Below are positions 53,396 through 63,434 of a DNA stretch of 64,000 bases, piece by piece; within the stretch, counting starts at the first letter, position 1; every line of letters starts with the position of its first letter. The notes below the pieces were generated by a model, which worked only from the letters and a program-made list of their open reading frames with translations, was not told the DNA's origin and did not search any database. Location: contig OX337228.1 in assembly GCA_946965045.2 (NCBI GenBank), positions 3,286,001 through 3,350,000 on the forward strand, in the 5' to 3' direction. This DNA comes from Epithemia pelagica (lineage: Eukaryota > Bacillariophyta > Bacillariophyceae > Surirellales > Surirellaceae). The translations under genes were made by a program, and so were the position numbers.

Positions 53396-54654
53396 ATTCT
53401 CTTCCAAAGAACGGCTGATCGCCTGTAAAGAGTGCAAAACTGCACTTCGAGCTCGTGCGACAATCGACAATACCTACGTGATTTGATTTGTAATTCTCGT
53501 CATCCCACATCCCAAATCCCAAGTCATGGTCCGATGTGAATTTGAAAAACTTAAAATGAGAGCCGGCGTTCGCCGCCGTGCGCGGACTCGAAACTTGTTT
53601 GGTCCCATGTACATGTATGTCTCCATTATTTTTCTATTGGGTGCGATTGGGGGGGGTACCTTTGTTCGTCCGTCATCCGAAAGGAAAAAAATTGTCTCGT
53701 ATTTTTTCCCAAAGCGCCAGCCGGGTGACATCGCCAGCCTCCCTTCGATCGCTCGAAATAGACGCGCCGGTCACGCCATGTATTGCTGGCACAAGGGCCA
53801 GGAATCGTCTCACTTTTCGAGCAACACCACAAAAGACGACCATGAGCACACCAAAAACCAAAAGAAAACCAAAAGAAAACCATCCAGCCGTACGAACGAC
53901 CACAGTGACAACTTTATGGCCAAAACCATCCACCTAGATCACAGGTGAAGGCGGAATACATCAAAGGAAGGATGACAACACGAAACATGACAATCAACCA
54001 CTGCAATGAACAATCAACCACTGCAATGATGAAGCGAAGGTTTGACAGCGTCATCATGGGGTATGTAAGCCCAGGAAGCAGGAAGCCTAAACTAGTAGTG
54101 GACTATGCTTTTATCTTTCCCATAGACAAAGTGCCAGGAGCTTGTGTTGCACCATGTGTGTGTATTTCATGGTGTGTGTGTGATGATTCCGTGAAGCTTG
54201 ATCCACTACGTAAAGAGTACTCGCTTCTGAAACAGTATAGACTTTTGAGTACAAAATGGGCTTGTAGATTTCTCTGTGCATGTCTCGTCAAGTCTCACGG
54301 CTCACGGTTCCTGTTTCCCATTCATGAGCGCAAGCGGCTACACAATACAAGCTGAGTTCAGGGAGTATGTTCCTGACGTAGACCCCTCGTAGATTTAGTA
54401 CCATAGAGTATAATCCTTAATAGCGTTCGGCCTTACTAGTGAATGAAAGTGTCCGACTCGCGACTTCCCAGAGTCTTAGGAAATATTTTTATGTGTTTTA
54501 GTGTGTTGCGTGACAGCTTCCGAACGCTGGAATTCCGTCCAAAATGATGAAAAAACGGTTGTTGTCTAACGACCATGGTGGAGGGCCTCCCAGACCCGTT
54601 GAACTGTTGCCGAGCTGCATCCGGATGCTTTAGGGTTTACTTGAACCACCCCCA
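53396..54654. other. Intergenic region before the transposase-like gene
   Basis: About 1.26 kb. Several short overlapping frames exist, none convincing. A 20-bp unit CAATCAACCACTGCAATGAA is tandemly repeated (about 53991-54029). The left end of any DNA transposon carrying the 54655 gene would be here; I found no obvious terminal inverted repeat partner in the window. Confidence 0.45.
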
Positions 54655-57600
54655 ATGGGGCAACAGTTCAACGCATCGACATCATCCACAATGACACGAT
54701 CATCGGACTCACCTCACGCAGCACAGTCTCGGATGGAACGAAGTTTTTCTGGGAACGAGATTGTTGAACTGTTTCGGAAGCAGTGCTCACCCACCGTGTT
54801 TGGATTCTGCAACAAGTGGTTCCGAGATGTCGAGCTTGTAGGATATATGAACACTTGGTTGCCAGGATTGTCTGTGCTGGAAATGAACCGTGCTTTCCGA
54901 AGAGAAAAAAGCATTGCGATGTGTTTCGATGATGTTGAAAAGCCAAACAAGTATGGCTTCTACCGCTACAGAGATACGATCAAAAGGGAACGCTTCACAT
55001 TCTATTACATCTCTAAAGACACAACAACCCTGCCAGTGATGTTGGACGATCATCAAGAATGGCTGGAGGCTGCAGCCGAGAATGTGATTCGGCGGTCGGG
55101 ACGAGCGAAGCCAACGAAGCGAAGGAACGAAGAGTCACCAGGGTTGCGTGAAGGCACGCTAAATACATCCAAGCAAGCAAGAAACACTTCAACTCCACCA
55201 GCAATCAAGAGCACTGCAACGCAGCAACATGGTCAACCGCCACAAATTGGAGACAGCCCTACCGAAATGCAAACGTCACCACCTCACGACAACACAAATC
55301 AGGTGCTTGTTGGAGCAAGCCAACATCCTGAATTGGCCACAGACGAAATCGGCCATGACCATCCACAGAGTTTGCCGATTGGTTTTTCAGTTTTCGAGAG
55401 TGAGATGATCCAAGGTCTATCGCAACAAATGGAAAGCGCCTTTTTTGATGAGCCAAGGAACCGTAGGCTCTTTGCCGGCAAATGCGATTCTCCAGGATCG
55501 TCAAAACGAAATCTTGAGCGATGGATAGAAACCCTTGAAAGGGCCATTTCCAACGTGGAGGCACTTCTGAATGTGGTTAACAAGGGAGACATCTTCCCCC
55601 TCAACCAGGAACAGCAACAGAGGGTACTGCTCAAGGCAACGTATTTACAACTTTCTTATAAGATAGCGTTGCTTGATATGCCACACGGTCGTACATGGCT
55701 GAACTGCATAAGCGAAGCCATTAGCAAAATGGAACAGATTTATGGTGAAAAAGTAAAAAAACATCCCAAGACCATTGCTCGTTTTCACAGGTACTTTCGG
55801 GAAGACGACAGTTTCCCTCATCCCAACTACCACGTTCATATTGGGAAAGAGCCATCGCCCGTCTTATTCGTTCACATACCTGAAGCAAAGGTAAAGTTTG
55901 AATGCTGGGCAAAGGAAAACCTGAGCACTCTTACAACAGAGTCTGCTCTAATGTACCTGAGGACAACATTGCTTCCGGATATGCATGCCATGATCGTACA
56001 AGAGTGCATGGATACGAATGCAACGCCAGTATCGTACGAGGCCTTCTTGGCATCGATGAAGCTTTCCACCATTTCGCAAAGCACAGCGTGGCGATGTATT
56101 GCTGCTGCAGGGTTTGTGTTCAAGGAACACACGAAAACATACTTCACTGATCGACACGAAAATGCTGAGAATGTTGCCCACAGAGCTGCTTTTGTCAAGA
56201 AGTACTTTAAGTGGGAAGAGCTGTCGTATCGGTGGGTGCAGCTCCCTACCGAGGATGCAATCAAACTTGAAAACGAAGGGAATGCGGGCAAGGAGAAGCT
56301 CTTGCCAAACAGCTTTGTATTTGAGTACACTGATGTAACAACAGGCAAGCAGATGCGGGAGTACCATGTTGATGCCTTCCCAAGCGAATTTGAACGGTAC
56401 ATCAAACCAGAAAACACAATTCACAATGGAAACTTGTCACACAGGTTTCCCTCCGACCGCAAACCTGTCATCCTCATCGGCCAGGACGAATCGATCTACA
56501 AGCAGTTTTCCTTCTCGTCTAAGGCATGGTACACTAAAGATGGCGCAACTAAAATGCTGCCAAAGGATGATGGACATGGGATGATGATCAGCGCTTTTGT
56601 AAGCCGATCATGGGGCTTCCTTATGAACGGAAACCCGTTGCTTGCTGCGAGTCTATTTCGGATTAATGAACTCCGTCTACATGCGACACACAACAAATAC
56701 GTCTCTACCGAGGCTGCAGTGAACCTCAATGGTCACACTGCCAAGACTCCAATTACCAATGCCCAACCGTTCACTCGCTTTTTTGAATACGGAGCAGATA
56801 AAGAGGGATATTGGAATTATGAATACATGGCCTTGCAGTTGGAGGATATTGTCGATTGCCTCGTGGTCATGTTCCCCGCCCATGACTTTGTCTTTTTGTT
56901 CGACCAAAGCAGTGGTCATGGAAAACAACAATCCGATGGGTTAAATGCTCTGAACATGAATAACGACTGGGGAGGAGCTGTTCCCAGCATGCGGGACACA
57001 CAAATTATTGATCAAGCTTGCCTTGGCCCGTACAACCATGACGACAAACTACGAGTTGGTGACGTACAACACCTCGTCTATCAGGAGAACGATCGTGGTC
57101 CAGTTGCTAAAAAAGGCCATCGTCTCAATGACGCGCAGCGTGTCGCATCGAAGAATACACACCGAACTGGTAGAAAGAAAAAGCGCAACCTCACAAAGAA
57201 GGAGCTCATGGCAAAACTTGTCCGGGTCATGGGACCTGGAATGCAACGTTCATTTCAATCGAAAAATGCTGGTGAACTACAGGACCTTTGTAAACGCTCC
57301 AACATTGCAACGGTGATTGAAGATGATGTGATCGAGGAAGGCTGGATGAATGCTGCAAAAGGGCTCTTTCAAGTGTTATGGGAGCGGGGGTGGATAGACC
57401 CTAACAACATGATCAAGTACGTCAAGACAACCAGAGATGCATGGTTGGAAGCGGATAAGAAGACTGTGAAAGAAGCCTATCAGGCGGACTACAAAAAGTA
57501 CTCTATGGTTCATCTGATGAGCGAATGCTCCGATTTCAAGAACGAAAAATCTGCAATGGAGAAGCTGGCGGAAGACTTGTCTGAACGACATCGTTGCAGG

Positions 57601-57996
57601 ATCGAGATTCTCGTATCGACCAAGTATCACTGTGAAATGGCCGGTGAGGGGATCGAGTATGGCTGGGGTTACTCAAAAAAAGTCTTTCGTGCTTTCTCAC
57701 TGAATGAGAAGAAAGACAAAGCTGCCTTTTTACGATGTTTGACAGCGAGCCTGAAGAAAACAACACCCAAAATCATGCGGAAAATGTCAGCAAAGGCACG
57801 TCGCTATATGCTCGCGTACTTGTTATACGATCAAAATTCCAACAACAGAGACTATGCAGCTGCGGGCCTCTCGTATGCCAAAATTGAAAAGATGTCAAAA
57901 GCAATCAAGTGTCACCGATCCGCCTTCGACCAAGATCATGGCTTCATCTCACGTCTCTGGAGAGAAACGCAAGGATCTGGTGCAGTAGAAACCTGA
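54655..57996 (+). CDS. DDE-superfamily transposase-like protein, intronless
   Basis: 1113 residues in one uninterrupted frame. The N-terminal 340 residues are a conserved-looking part (FSGNEIVELFRKQCSPTVFG) and a long Ser/Thr/Gln-rich linker. The C-terminal half has a DDE catalytic layout: Asp 611 in LIGQDESIYK, Asp 750 in FLFDQSSGHG and Glu 1001 in GEGIEYGWGYSK, preceded by STKYHCEM. That resembles the KYHCEL..IE..WG signature of Tc1/IS630-like endonucleases common in fungi and protists. A helix-turn-helix-like segment (STISQSTAWRCIAAAGF) lies near residue 475, as expected for DNA binding. Catalytic residues appear intact. It could be a domesticated copy; the lack of stop codons suggests recent activity or selection. 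Confidence 0.75.
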   Translation: MGQQFNASTSSTMTRSSDSPHAAQSRMERSFSGNEIVELFRKQCSPTVFGFCNKWFRDVELVGYMNTWLPGLSVLEMNRAFRREKSIAMCFDDVEKPNKYGFYRYRDTIKRERFTFYYISKDTTTLPVMLDDHQEWLEAAAENVIRRSGRAKPTKRRNEESPGLREGTLNTSKQARNTSTPPAIKSTATQQHGQPPQIGDSPTEMQTSPPHDNTNQVLVGASQHPELATDEIGHDHPQSLPIGFSVFESEMIQGLSQQMESAFFDEPRNRRLFAGKCDSPGSSKRNLERWIETLERAISNVEALLNVVNKGDIFPLNQEQQQRVLLKATYLQLSYKIALLDMPHGRTWLNCISEAISKMEQIYGEKVKKHPKTIARFHRYFREDDSFPHPNYHVHIGKEPSPVLFVHIPEAKVKFECWAKENLSTLTTESALMYLRTTLLPDMHAMIVQECMDTNATPVSYEAFLASMKLSTISQSTAWRCIAAAGFVFKEHTKTYFTDRHENAENVAHRAAFVKKYFKWEELSYRWVQLPTEDAIKLENEGNAGKEKLLPNSFVFEYTDVTTGKQMREYHVDAFPSEFERYIKPENTIHNGNLSHRFPSDRKPVILIGQDESIYKQFSFSSKAWYTKDGATKMLPKDDGHGMMISAFVSRSWGFLMNGNPLLAASLFRINELRLHATHNKYVSTEAAVNLNGHTAKTPITNAQPFTRFFEYGADKEGYWNYEYMALQLEDIVDCLVVMFPAHDFVFLFDQSSGHGKQQSDGLNALNMNNDWGGAVPSMRDTQIIDQACLGPYNHDDKLRVGDVQHLVYQENDRGPVAKKGHRLNDAQRVASKNTHRTGRKKKRNLTKKELMAKLVRVMGPGMQRSFQSKNAGELQDLCKRSNIATVIEDDVIEEGWMNAAKGLFQVLWERGWIDPNNMIKYVKTTRDAWLEADKKTVKEAYQADYKKYSMVHLMSECSDFKNEKSAMEKLAEDLSERHRCRIEILVSTKYHCEMAGEGIEYGWGYSKKVFRAFSLNEKKDKAAFLRCLTASLKKTTPKIMRKMSAKARRYMLAYLLYDQNSNNRDYAAAGLSYAKIEKMSKAIKCHRSAFDQDHGFISRLWRETQGSGAVET

Positions 57997-58407
57997 TCTA
58001 ATCTCCATTTATCATCAAAATGCATGTAACTTAACTATTTATAACAGCAATCCATTTTATTGAATGTATTTCTTGTCAGTTATTGGTATCAATGATCACT
58101 TCCGTGTTGCGTGCTCGTGTTGCGTGTTGGATTATCAGTTTGTAAGTACCTCGAAAATGTGAGAGAGCGAGAAAATGGACGATTTTCGGAGCAGACCTCG
58201 CGCAAAACACGCCTCCCTCTCCGAAAACGCGCACGCATCGCAAAACTGGCACGCAAATCCTTAAGTAACTCAGCCCACATACCAAAACTTCACCGTTTTT
58301 TAGTATGTGAGCTCAAGATTTTTTTTTGGAATGTGAGCTGAGGGCTGAGGAGAATGCTGCGTTTCGTGTTTCTTGTGTTTCGTGTTTCGAGTTTTTGCGT
58401 TTCGACC
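57997..58407. other. Intergenic region between two intronless genes
   Basis: About 410 bp, AT-rich at first, then with short repeated words (CGTGTTGCGTG; TGTGAGCTCAAGATTT and TGTGAGCTGAGG; TTTCGTGTTTC). It should hold the terminator of the transposase-like gene and the promoter of the SET gene. No RNA gene was seen. Confidence 0.45.
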
Positions 58408-61257
58408 ATGGGGAAACCAAGCCCTAAGAAACAGTATTCAAAAGCAGGCGCTCAAAAACGAGACAGCATGAGTGACAAAGGAAATCTTGACGCTCTTATA
58501 CTTGCAATAGATGCAGCGGAAGAGCAGTCAGCCAAAGCAGCAGCGGCGCCCGAAGCAGCAGCAGCCGCAGCACCCGAAGCAGCAGCAACAGACGAAGCGA
58601 CAACAACAAAGCACCATCGGTTTCTTTCGGATCAAGACTTTGCCGAAGTGAAGGATAAAAAGCTTGCAGATGTTCGGCGTGGCCATCCAGAGAAGGACCA
58701 CAGCAAACAGTATTCGGAAACTCAAATGCGGCAGCTCCTCATCGATACGCGCACAGAGGACTACAAGAAAGGCATCGAGGAAGTGGAGAAACTCCCTTCT
58801 CGTTCTGGACGGGATCCAATCAGGACTTTCTCCGAAGGCCTCAAGACGCTCTCCAAGATCAAAGACAGTGCTGTACTTGCCTGTGCTATGGGAGAGTATG
58901 TCTCACGGAAGATTTCGGCCACTTTTTCGGTCCAAGAAGCTCCAATTCGGAAGCCCGGTTCTGGCTTGTCAAAGGGGAAGATTGTGCCACTTTCGAGTGG
59001 AATGGGTCTCCCTGTCAAGAAGAACAGAAAACATACCTTCCTGATCGGCAAGCATGTCGGTTACACATTTGCGAACAATCCGGTAGTCAAGATCTACCTT
59101 GGAAAAGTGCTTCTGTTTGAGGTGAAGGAGTCAAAACTCCCAGGCGCCGGGTTTGGCGTTTTTGCAGTTCGGACAATCAAAGATGGTGAAGTGATTGGTG
59201 CGTACACGGGAAACGACGTCACGTCTCGGACAGTTGTACCCAACGAGTACGCGATTCAGTTCGGACGTGACAATCGAAGGCTTCAAGCAGACAACGACGA
59301 TCACTTCGGCATGGGGCTGCACTTAATCAACGACCACCTACACCATCGGTACGGTACAGACAATCCACCGGATGAATCGGATGATCATTACAACGTGAGA
59401 ATCATGCCGAATCTTCTAGTCAAGGCAATCAAGCCGATCGAAAAGGGCGACGAGCTGTCTTTGTTTTATAACCTTTCGGACGAATCGCCGACGTCCTCCG
59501 AACAGGTTATCCGACCGTCGACGAAAGGTGACGACGACGAAGACGAGGGAAAGAAACGCGGTCGACCCAGTGATGAAAATGAAGACGACGGGAAAAAAAC
59601 AAAGAAGCCTGTCTTAACTTCTCCTTCTACTGTTTTCCGTCCAGTTGCTACTGTTGCTCGTCCTCCTTCTCCGCCTCCTCCGCAATACGTTTCTGAGCAC
59701 TACAATTCGCCCCCTCAGCTGCCGCCGCATTATCCTCCGCAATATTATCACCATCCTCCGCCGCAGTACAATTATCCTCCGCCGCAGTACAATTACCCTC
59801 CGCCGCAGTACAATCATCATCCTCCGCCGCATTATCCTTATCCTCCGCCGCATTATCCTCATCCTCCGACGAGTCATCCTCCGCCGCAGTACCATGGACA
59901 TCCTCCGTCCTACAATCAACCCAACTATGGAGGTTACGGGGGGACTCTACCTTCATCGCTCCATCATCAGCAGCAACAACAACGCACGACCCAGCCGGTC
60001 GAAGGCTCACCCCACCTCCTTCCAAGCAATCCCATCCCACCTGCAGCACAAGCTCAACCCGTGCTCCTTCCCAGCAGTCCCGTCCTACCTGCAGCACAAG
60101 CTCAACCCGCCACTCAAGCCAATCCCAGCCCTAGTACTGGAATGTTCGTACCAGTGGTAATGGCAGAAGATGACACGGATAGTATTTTTGAGGAGATGGA
60201 AGCGATCGATGCGAAAGCGAAGGAGAATGAGCGTTTCGAGAAAATGAAGTTGTTACATAGAGAATTGCGCTCGAAGTATTTCAAATGGCTGTACGATATT
60301 GAAAACAAAATGTATCGAGGATATTTTTTGACAACTCCGCCAGATCTCCTCGAAATGTTGGAGAATGCGTGGTACAGCACAGGCTTGGACCAGAAAGGAA
60401 AGGGCAAATTTTTCAAATCTGTTCAAGACTACACACCAAATTTGTTGATGGCAATGATGGAACATGAGGGAATGGTGTCCAACATTCGGTACTTCGGCCA
60501 CGTTAACCCCGAACATGCTGCAAAGGTCACGGCCAATTTCAAGCAGCTGCTTGCCTCAGCTCTCTATGGGATGAACTACGCAAAAGATGATTCATTTGCA
60601 GACCAAATCAACATTCACCTTTCGTTCATGAAGACCACAGAGGCAAAAGTTCAAGAACCTCACATCGACTTCTTGTTCCAGAGCGTAACAGGGAACATGT
60701 CCGAAGGTCCCAAAACGCCCTCCGGGAAGCAACCAATCAAAAAGACTCGGAGAGCGAATGCAGATCTGCCACTCCGGGAACGCATGCCTTTTATTGTTTT
60801 CATGCCCCTGGCGGAGGAGGGTATGTCCGTTGAATTGTGGAGTTTCCGCAGTGAGAAGCACAAGGATTATATGAACGAGCTGGGTAAAGTGGTACATATC
60901 CCATATGGCACGTTTCTCCTCGTTCGAGGAGATACTGTCCATGCTGGTGGCTTTAAGACTGGGGAGATGGGGAATCCACGTGCACATTTCTACGTGTACC
61001 AAGGAAAAGATGGGACCGTTCACGATCCCATGCCAAAGAACACCTACAACCTTCCTTCTGGAGAAAGCAGGCTTTCCGACTACTACTTCCATGACAAAGA
61101 CATCCCTGGTGTTCGCCGAAGTGGGCTCGTTGGGGTTAAGCTTTGGGTCGGGGACAAGCGTGTTTGCGTCCTAAGTGACAATCCTCGTAAGGTGCTTGTG
61201 GCCGCGAATTATAAACCTGGTAAGAAGATCGCGAGCAAAGAAGCCGATCAAACTTAG
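58408..61257 (+). CDS. SET domain plus 2OG-Fe(II) dioxygenase-like fusion protein, intronless
   Basis: 949 residues from ATG 58408 (context GACCATGG); an in-frame ATG at 58354 is weaker. Lys-rich start, Ala-rich stretch (35-60), then a SET-like module at about 243-355: LPGAGFGVFAVRTIKDGEV, LHLINDHLHH, VKAIKPIEKGDELSLFYNL. The usual NHS of SET active sites is replaced by NDH, so methyltransferase activity is uncertain. A K/D-rich linker and a Pro/Tyr/His repeat region (about 410-515, PPPQYNY units) follow. The C-terminal part at about 640-930 has a double-stranded beta-helix iron site: H752 and D754 (EPHIDF), H845 (GDTVHAGGF) and R858 (NPRAHFYVY), as in 2OG-Fe(II) dioxygenases. The substrate is unknown; chromatin, DNA or protein targets are possible. 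Confidence 0.7.
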   Translation: MGKPSPKKQYSKAGAQKRDSMSDKGNLDALILAIDAAEEQSAKAAAAPEAAAAAAPEAAATDEATTTKHHRFLSDQDFAEVKDKKLADVRRGHPEKDHSKQYSETQMRQLLIDTRTEDYKKGIEEVEKLPSRSGRDPIRTFSEGLKTLSKIKDSAVLACAMGEYVSRKISATFSVQEAPIRKPGSGLSKGKIVPLSSGMGLPVKKNRKHTFLIGKHVGYTFANNPVVKIYLGKVLLFEVKESKLPGAGFGVFAVRTIKDGEVIGAYTGNDVTSRTVVPNEYAIQFGRDNRRLQADNDDHFGMGLHLINDHLHHRYGTDNPPDESDDHYNVRIMPNLLVKAIKPIEKGDELSLFYNLSDESPTSSEQVIRPSTKGDDDEDEGKKRGRPSDENEDDGKKTKKPVLTSPSTVFRPVATVARPPSPPPPQYVSEHYNSPPQLPPHYPPQYYHHPPPQYNYPPPQYNYPPPQYNHHPPPHYPYPPPHYPHPPTSHPPPQYHGHPPSYNQPNYGGYGGTLPSSLHHQQQQQRTTQPVEGSPHLLPSNPIPPAAQAQPVLLPSSPVLPAAQAQPATQANPSPSTGMFVPVVMAEDDTDSIFEEMEAIDAKAKENERFEKMKLLHRELRSKYFKWLYDIENKMYRGYFLTTPPDLLEMLENAWYSTGLDQKGKGKFFKSVQDYTPNLLMAMMEHEGMVSNIRYFGHVNPEHAAKVTANFKQLLASALYGMNYAKDDSFADQINIHLSFMKTTEAKVQEPHIDFLFQSVTGNMSEGPKTPSGKQPIKKTRRANADLPLRERMPFIVFMPLAEEGMSVELWSFRSEKHKDYMNELGKVVHIPYGTFLLVRGDTVHAGGFKTGEMGNPRAHFYVYQGKDGTVHDPMPKNTYNLPSGESRLSDYYFHDKDIPGVRRSGLVGVKLWVGDKRVCVLSDNPRKVLVAANYKPGKKIASKEADQT
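59755..59880 (+). repeat. Coding minisatellite, Pro/Gln/Tyr repeats
   Basis: Units of about 21 bp starting CCTCCGCCGCAGTACAAT, then degenerating to CCTCCGCCGCATTATCC units. It encodes PPPQYNY and PPPHYPH repeats in the linker of the SET-dioxygenase fusion. Confidence 0.85.
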
Positions 61258-61783
61258 ATCTTTCCTCGTGGTGAAAGTGTGTTATTGTTGAAAAAGAATA
61301 CCATGGTACGTTGAGTTGCAGTATGACATTAAGATTTATTAGTTTATTCCTTCATATTATACTTTAGTACATTGTCGTGTTTGTTTCCATGAAGTGTCGA
61401 AAACGCAAAATATGAGATAAGAATCATAGCTCGTCTGGGACCAATCACGAACTCCCTCGTACATCCATACGAGACGCGCCCGCAAACCGGGACCCAACTA
61501 CCGACACTGGGAAGCTGGATGACGACGATGACGATGATGATGACCATGACAATCACGACCATAACGATGATGAAGAGGACAAACGGGATGAGCGATGATA
61601 GCTACAACAAGGACGACTACAATACAACGACGACAATGATAGCCACGACAATGACGAGGACTTGGACGACGACAATAATGATAATCACAACAAGAACGAC
61701 TGTAGAAGCACTACAAGTACCATGATGACAAATCGATTCATATTTAGTGATTAAGGATACCTAAAACGTCCATCAGTAGATAT
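61258..61783. other. Intergenic region with a GAY-type simple repeat
   Basis: About 525 bp between converging genes. The part at 61519-61695 is low-complexity (GATGAC, ACGACAAT and related words). The frame through it codes Met/Thr repeats and is not believable. Confidence 0.6.
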
Positions 61784-62690
61784 CTAGTACGCCTCGTCCT
61801 CATGATCCAAGTAATCGGGACCAAAAAGCCCGTTTTGCTGCGTACCGATGAAGTCTTCTTGGGTCTCGAGAAATCCATCATCGGCATACGAATCAATGGA
61901 TGTCCGGTATGCACGGGAAGGATTGCTAAAGAACAAAGGAGGAGACGACGGGATGTTTTCTCCCAATGCCAGCGACTCATTCAAAGTCTGGCGAGGGTCT
62001 GTCGCTCCACTTTCCTTCACCTGTTCCTCAGCAATCCGACGCTGGAAAGCATGCTTCTGGGAGGGGGTCAGTGCGAAAGCTCGAGACGCCACCTTCGGGG
62101 AAGAAGTTACTTTCTTCGGGGTCACATAAGACTCTGGAGTCTTGTTCTCGACGTCGTCCTCCTTCTTGATCTCCTTCTCGGGCTTGCTGTCGGGCTTGTT
62201 GTCGGGCTTGCTGTTGGGTTTGGTGTCTGTGGCAGCAGAGGGCGCGTCGTGAGAAAGGGAGACTCAAAACCAACAATGAACAATCAAACTTACCTTCTTT
62301 GCCGACAGCCTCGATCGCAAGGAGCTCTGCCGCGATATCCGACAGGTTAGCGCATTCGACGTCCTTGTTGCTGACGAAGAACACTGGGATACCATCTTCA
62401 TCCCCAATGGTGAGTTGCCACTGTTTTGCGCGCTCGTGCCACGACGAAGGACCCTCAAGGTTGAAGGTCACATGCTTCTTTGTCGAAGCGGGAGACTTCG
62501 TCGTCGTCGTCTTCTTCTTCTTCGACGTTTTGTTGTCCACGGCCGTCTTTGTCTTCATTTTCTTGTTTGCCTTGTTTCCCTTGTTTCCCTTGTCGGAGGG
62601 AAATGCGGTTGTGGAGGGAGCTGCGGCGGAGTCCTCCTGCTCCTTCTTCGCAGACTCAGCTCGTTTGGTAGCACTACGCGTCTGGCGCAT
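61784..62690 (-). CDS. Lys-rich, probably nuclear protein of unknown function, two exons
   Basis: Minus-strand exon 1 is 62690-62294, intron 62293-62227 (GTAAGT...CCACAG), exon 2 is 62226-61784; 279 residues in frame. An in-frame ATG at 62780 would add 30 residues. Residues 1-85 are Lys/Ala/Ser/Thr-rich (KKMKTKTA, KKKKTTTTKS), typical of nuclear or nucleolar signals. A more ordered part follows (VTFNLEGPSSWHERAKQWQ, IPVFFVSNKDVECANLSDIA). Exon 2 starts with short repeats SKPDNKPDSKPEK and ends acidic (GPDYLDHEDEAY). No known domain recognised. It is divergent from the gene at 62862 (171 bp apart), so a shared promoter is possible. Confidence 0.65.
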
Positions 62691-62861
62691 CGTTGGAAAG
62701 TGAGAACACAATAGGGATTCGTTCGTTTGATTGTTGTGTTTGTTTGTTTGATTGTTGCCCGCTCTCCGTTCTTGTGTCATCTAGGGAATCCCCCCGCGCT
62801 CATTCGTGAACAATATCGGCGCGCGCCACAAAATCAACTTGCAGCATGAAGCAACTTCCGA

Positions 62862-63434
62862 ATGACCCGCCGTGCAATGGAACAATCAAACAGAGACGAC
62901 AGGAAGAGGCAAGGAAGAAGAAACAAGATGACCAACATGAGGACGAAGTTCGAGTTCAACGAAGAGGATGGCCGTGAGGGTGGTGCTGGTCTCCCGTTCA
63001 AGTCGTGCTTTTATGCCAGCGATGTTTGCGCGCTCATCGGGCCCATGTCGAGAAACAAGGACACTGGCCACAACATCGTCGACCGTGGCCATCTGCTTGT
63101 GCAGCGGGAGCTTGCGACCGACTACCTACGGATTGCAGTCTTTGACCGGGATGCAACAAGCGAGCATGAGGAACCAGCGTTGGTTGTTCCAGTTGGGTTC
63201 ATTGCTCTGTCGCACCTGGACCAGGTCTCTGGAAAGACGAGCAAGAACGGACCTCCCATGGGATGCATCCGCCTCTACACACGCTGCTCCATCAACCCTA
63301 AAGCCTGCATGGAACCCCAGGTCGTTACAATCTACATGGGAAGCAAGGATATGGATCGCTTCAACATTTCGCTTGGTGCGATGATGCTCAAGCACCCGCT
63401 TCAAAATCTCTTCTTTAATCATCAACAAGCCTAG
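62862..63434 (+). CDS. Uncharacterised 190-residue protein
   Basis: Single frame of 190 residues starting MTRRAMEQSNRDD; ATG 62877 is an alternative start. The N-terminal 30 residues are very basic. The rest looks folded, beta-rich and ordered: FKSCFYASDVCALIG, IVDRGHLLVQRELATDYLRIAVFDRD, VVPVGFIALSHLDQV, GCIRLYTRCSINPKACM, VVTIYMGSKDMDRF. No known family recognised. It is divergent from the Lys-rich gene and close to the transposase-like and SET-dioxygenase genes. Base composition is similar to the SET-dioxygenase gene. Whether this cluster is one mobile unit is an open question. Confidence 0.6.
   Translation: MTRRAMEQSNRDDRKRQGRRNKMTNMRTKFEFNEEDGREGGAGLPFKSCFYASDVCALIGPMSRNKDTGHNIVDRGHLLVQRELATDYLRIAVFDRDATSEHEEPALVVPVGFIALSHLDQVSGKTSKNGPPMGCIRLYTRCSINPKACMEPQVVTIYMGSKDMDRFNISLGAMMLKHPLQNLFFNHQQA

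Noticed and set aside
54570-54590. ACCATGGT words near 54572 and 63930 as terminal inverted repeats of a large transposon
   Set aside because: The match is only about 10 bp, is itself a palindrome, and neither copy sits at a convincing element end.
59614-60097. Arg/Met-rich and Glu/Asp-rich frames opposite or alongside the SET-dioxygenase gene
   Set aside because: Both are translations of the 21-bp minisatellite in other frames.
61519-61725. Met/Thr-rich frame of 68 codons
   Set aside because: It is a reading of a GAC/GAT-type simple repeat.
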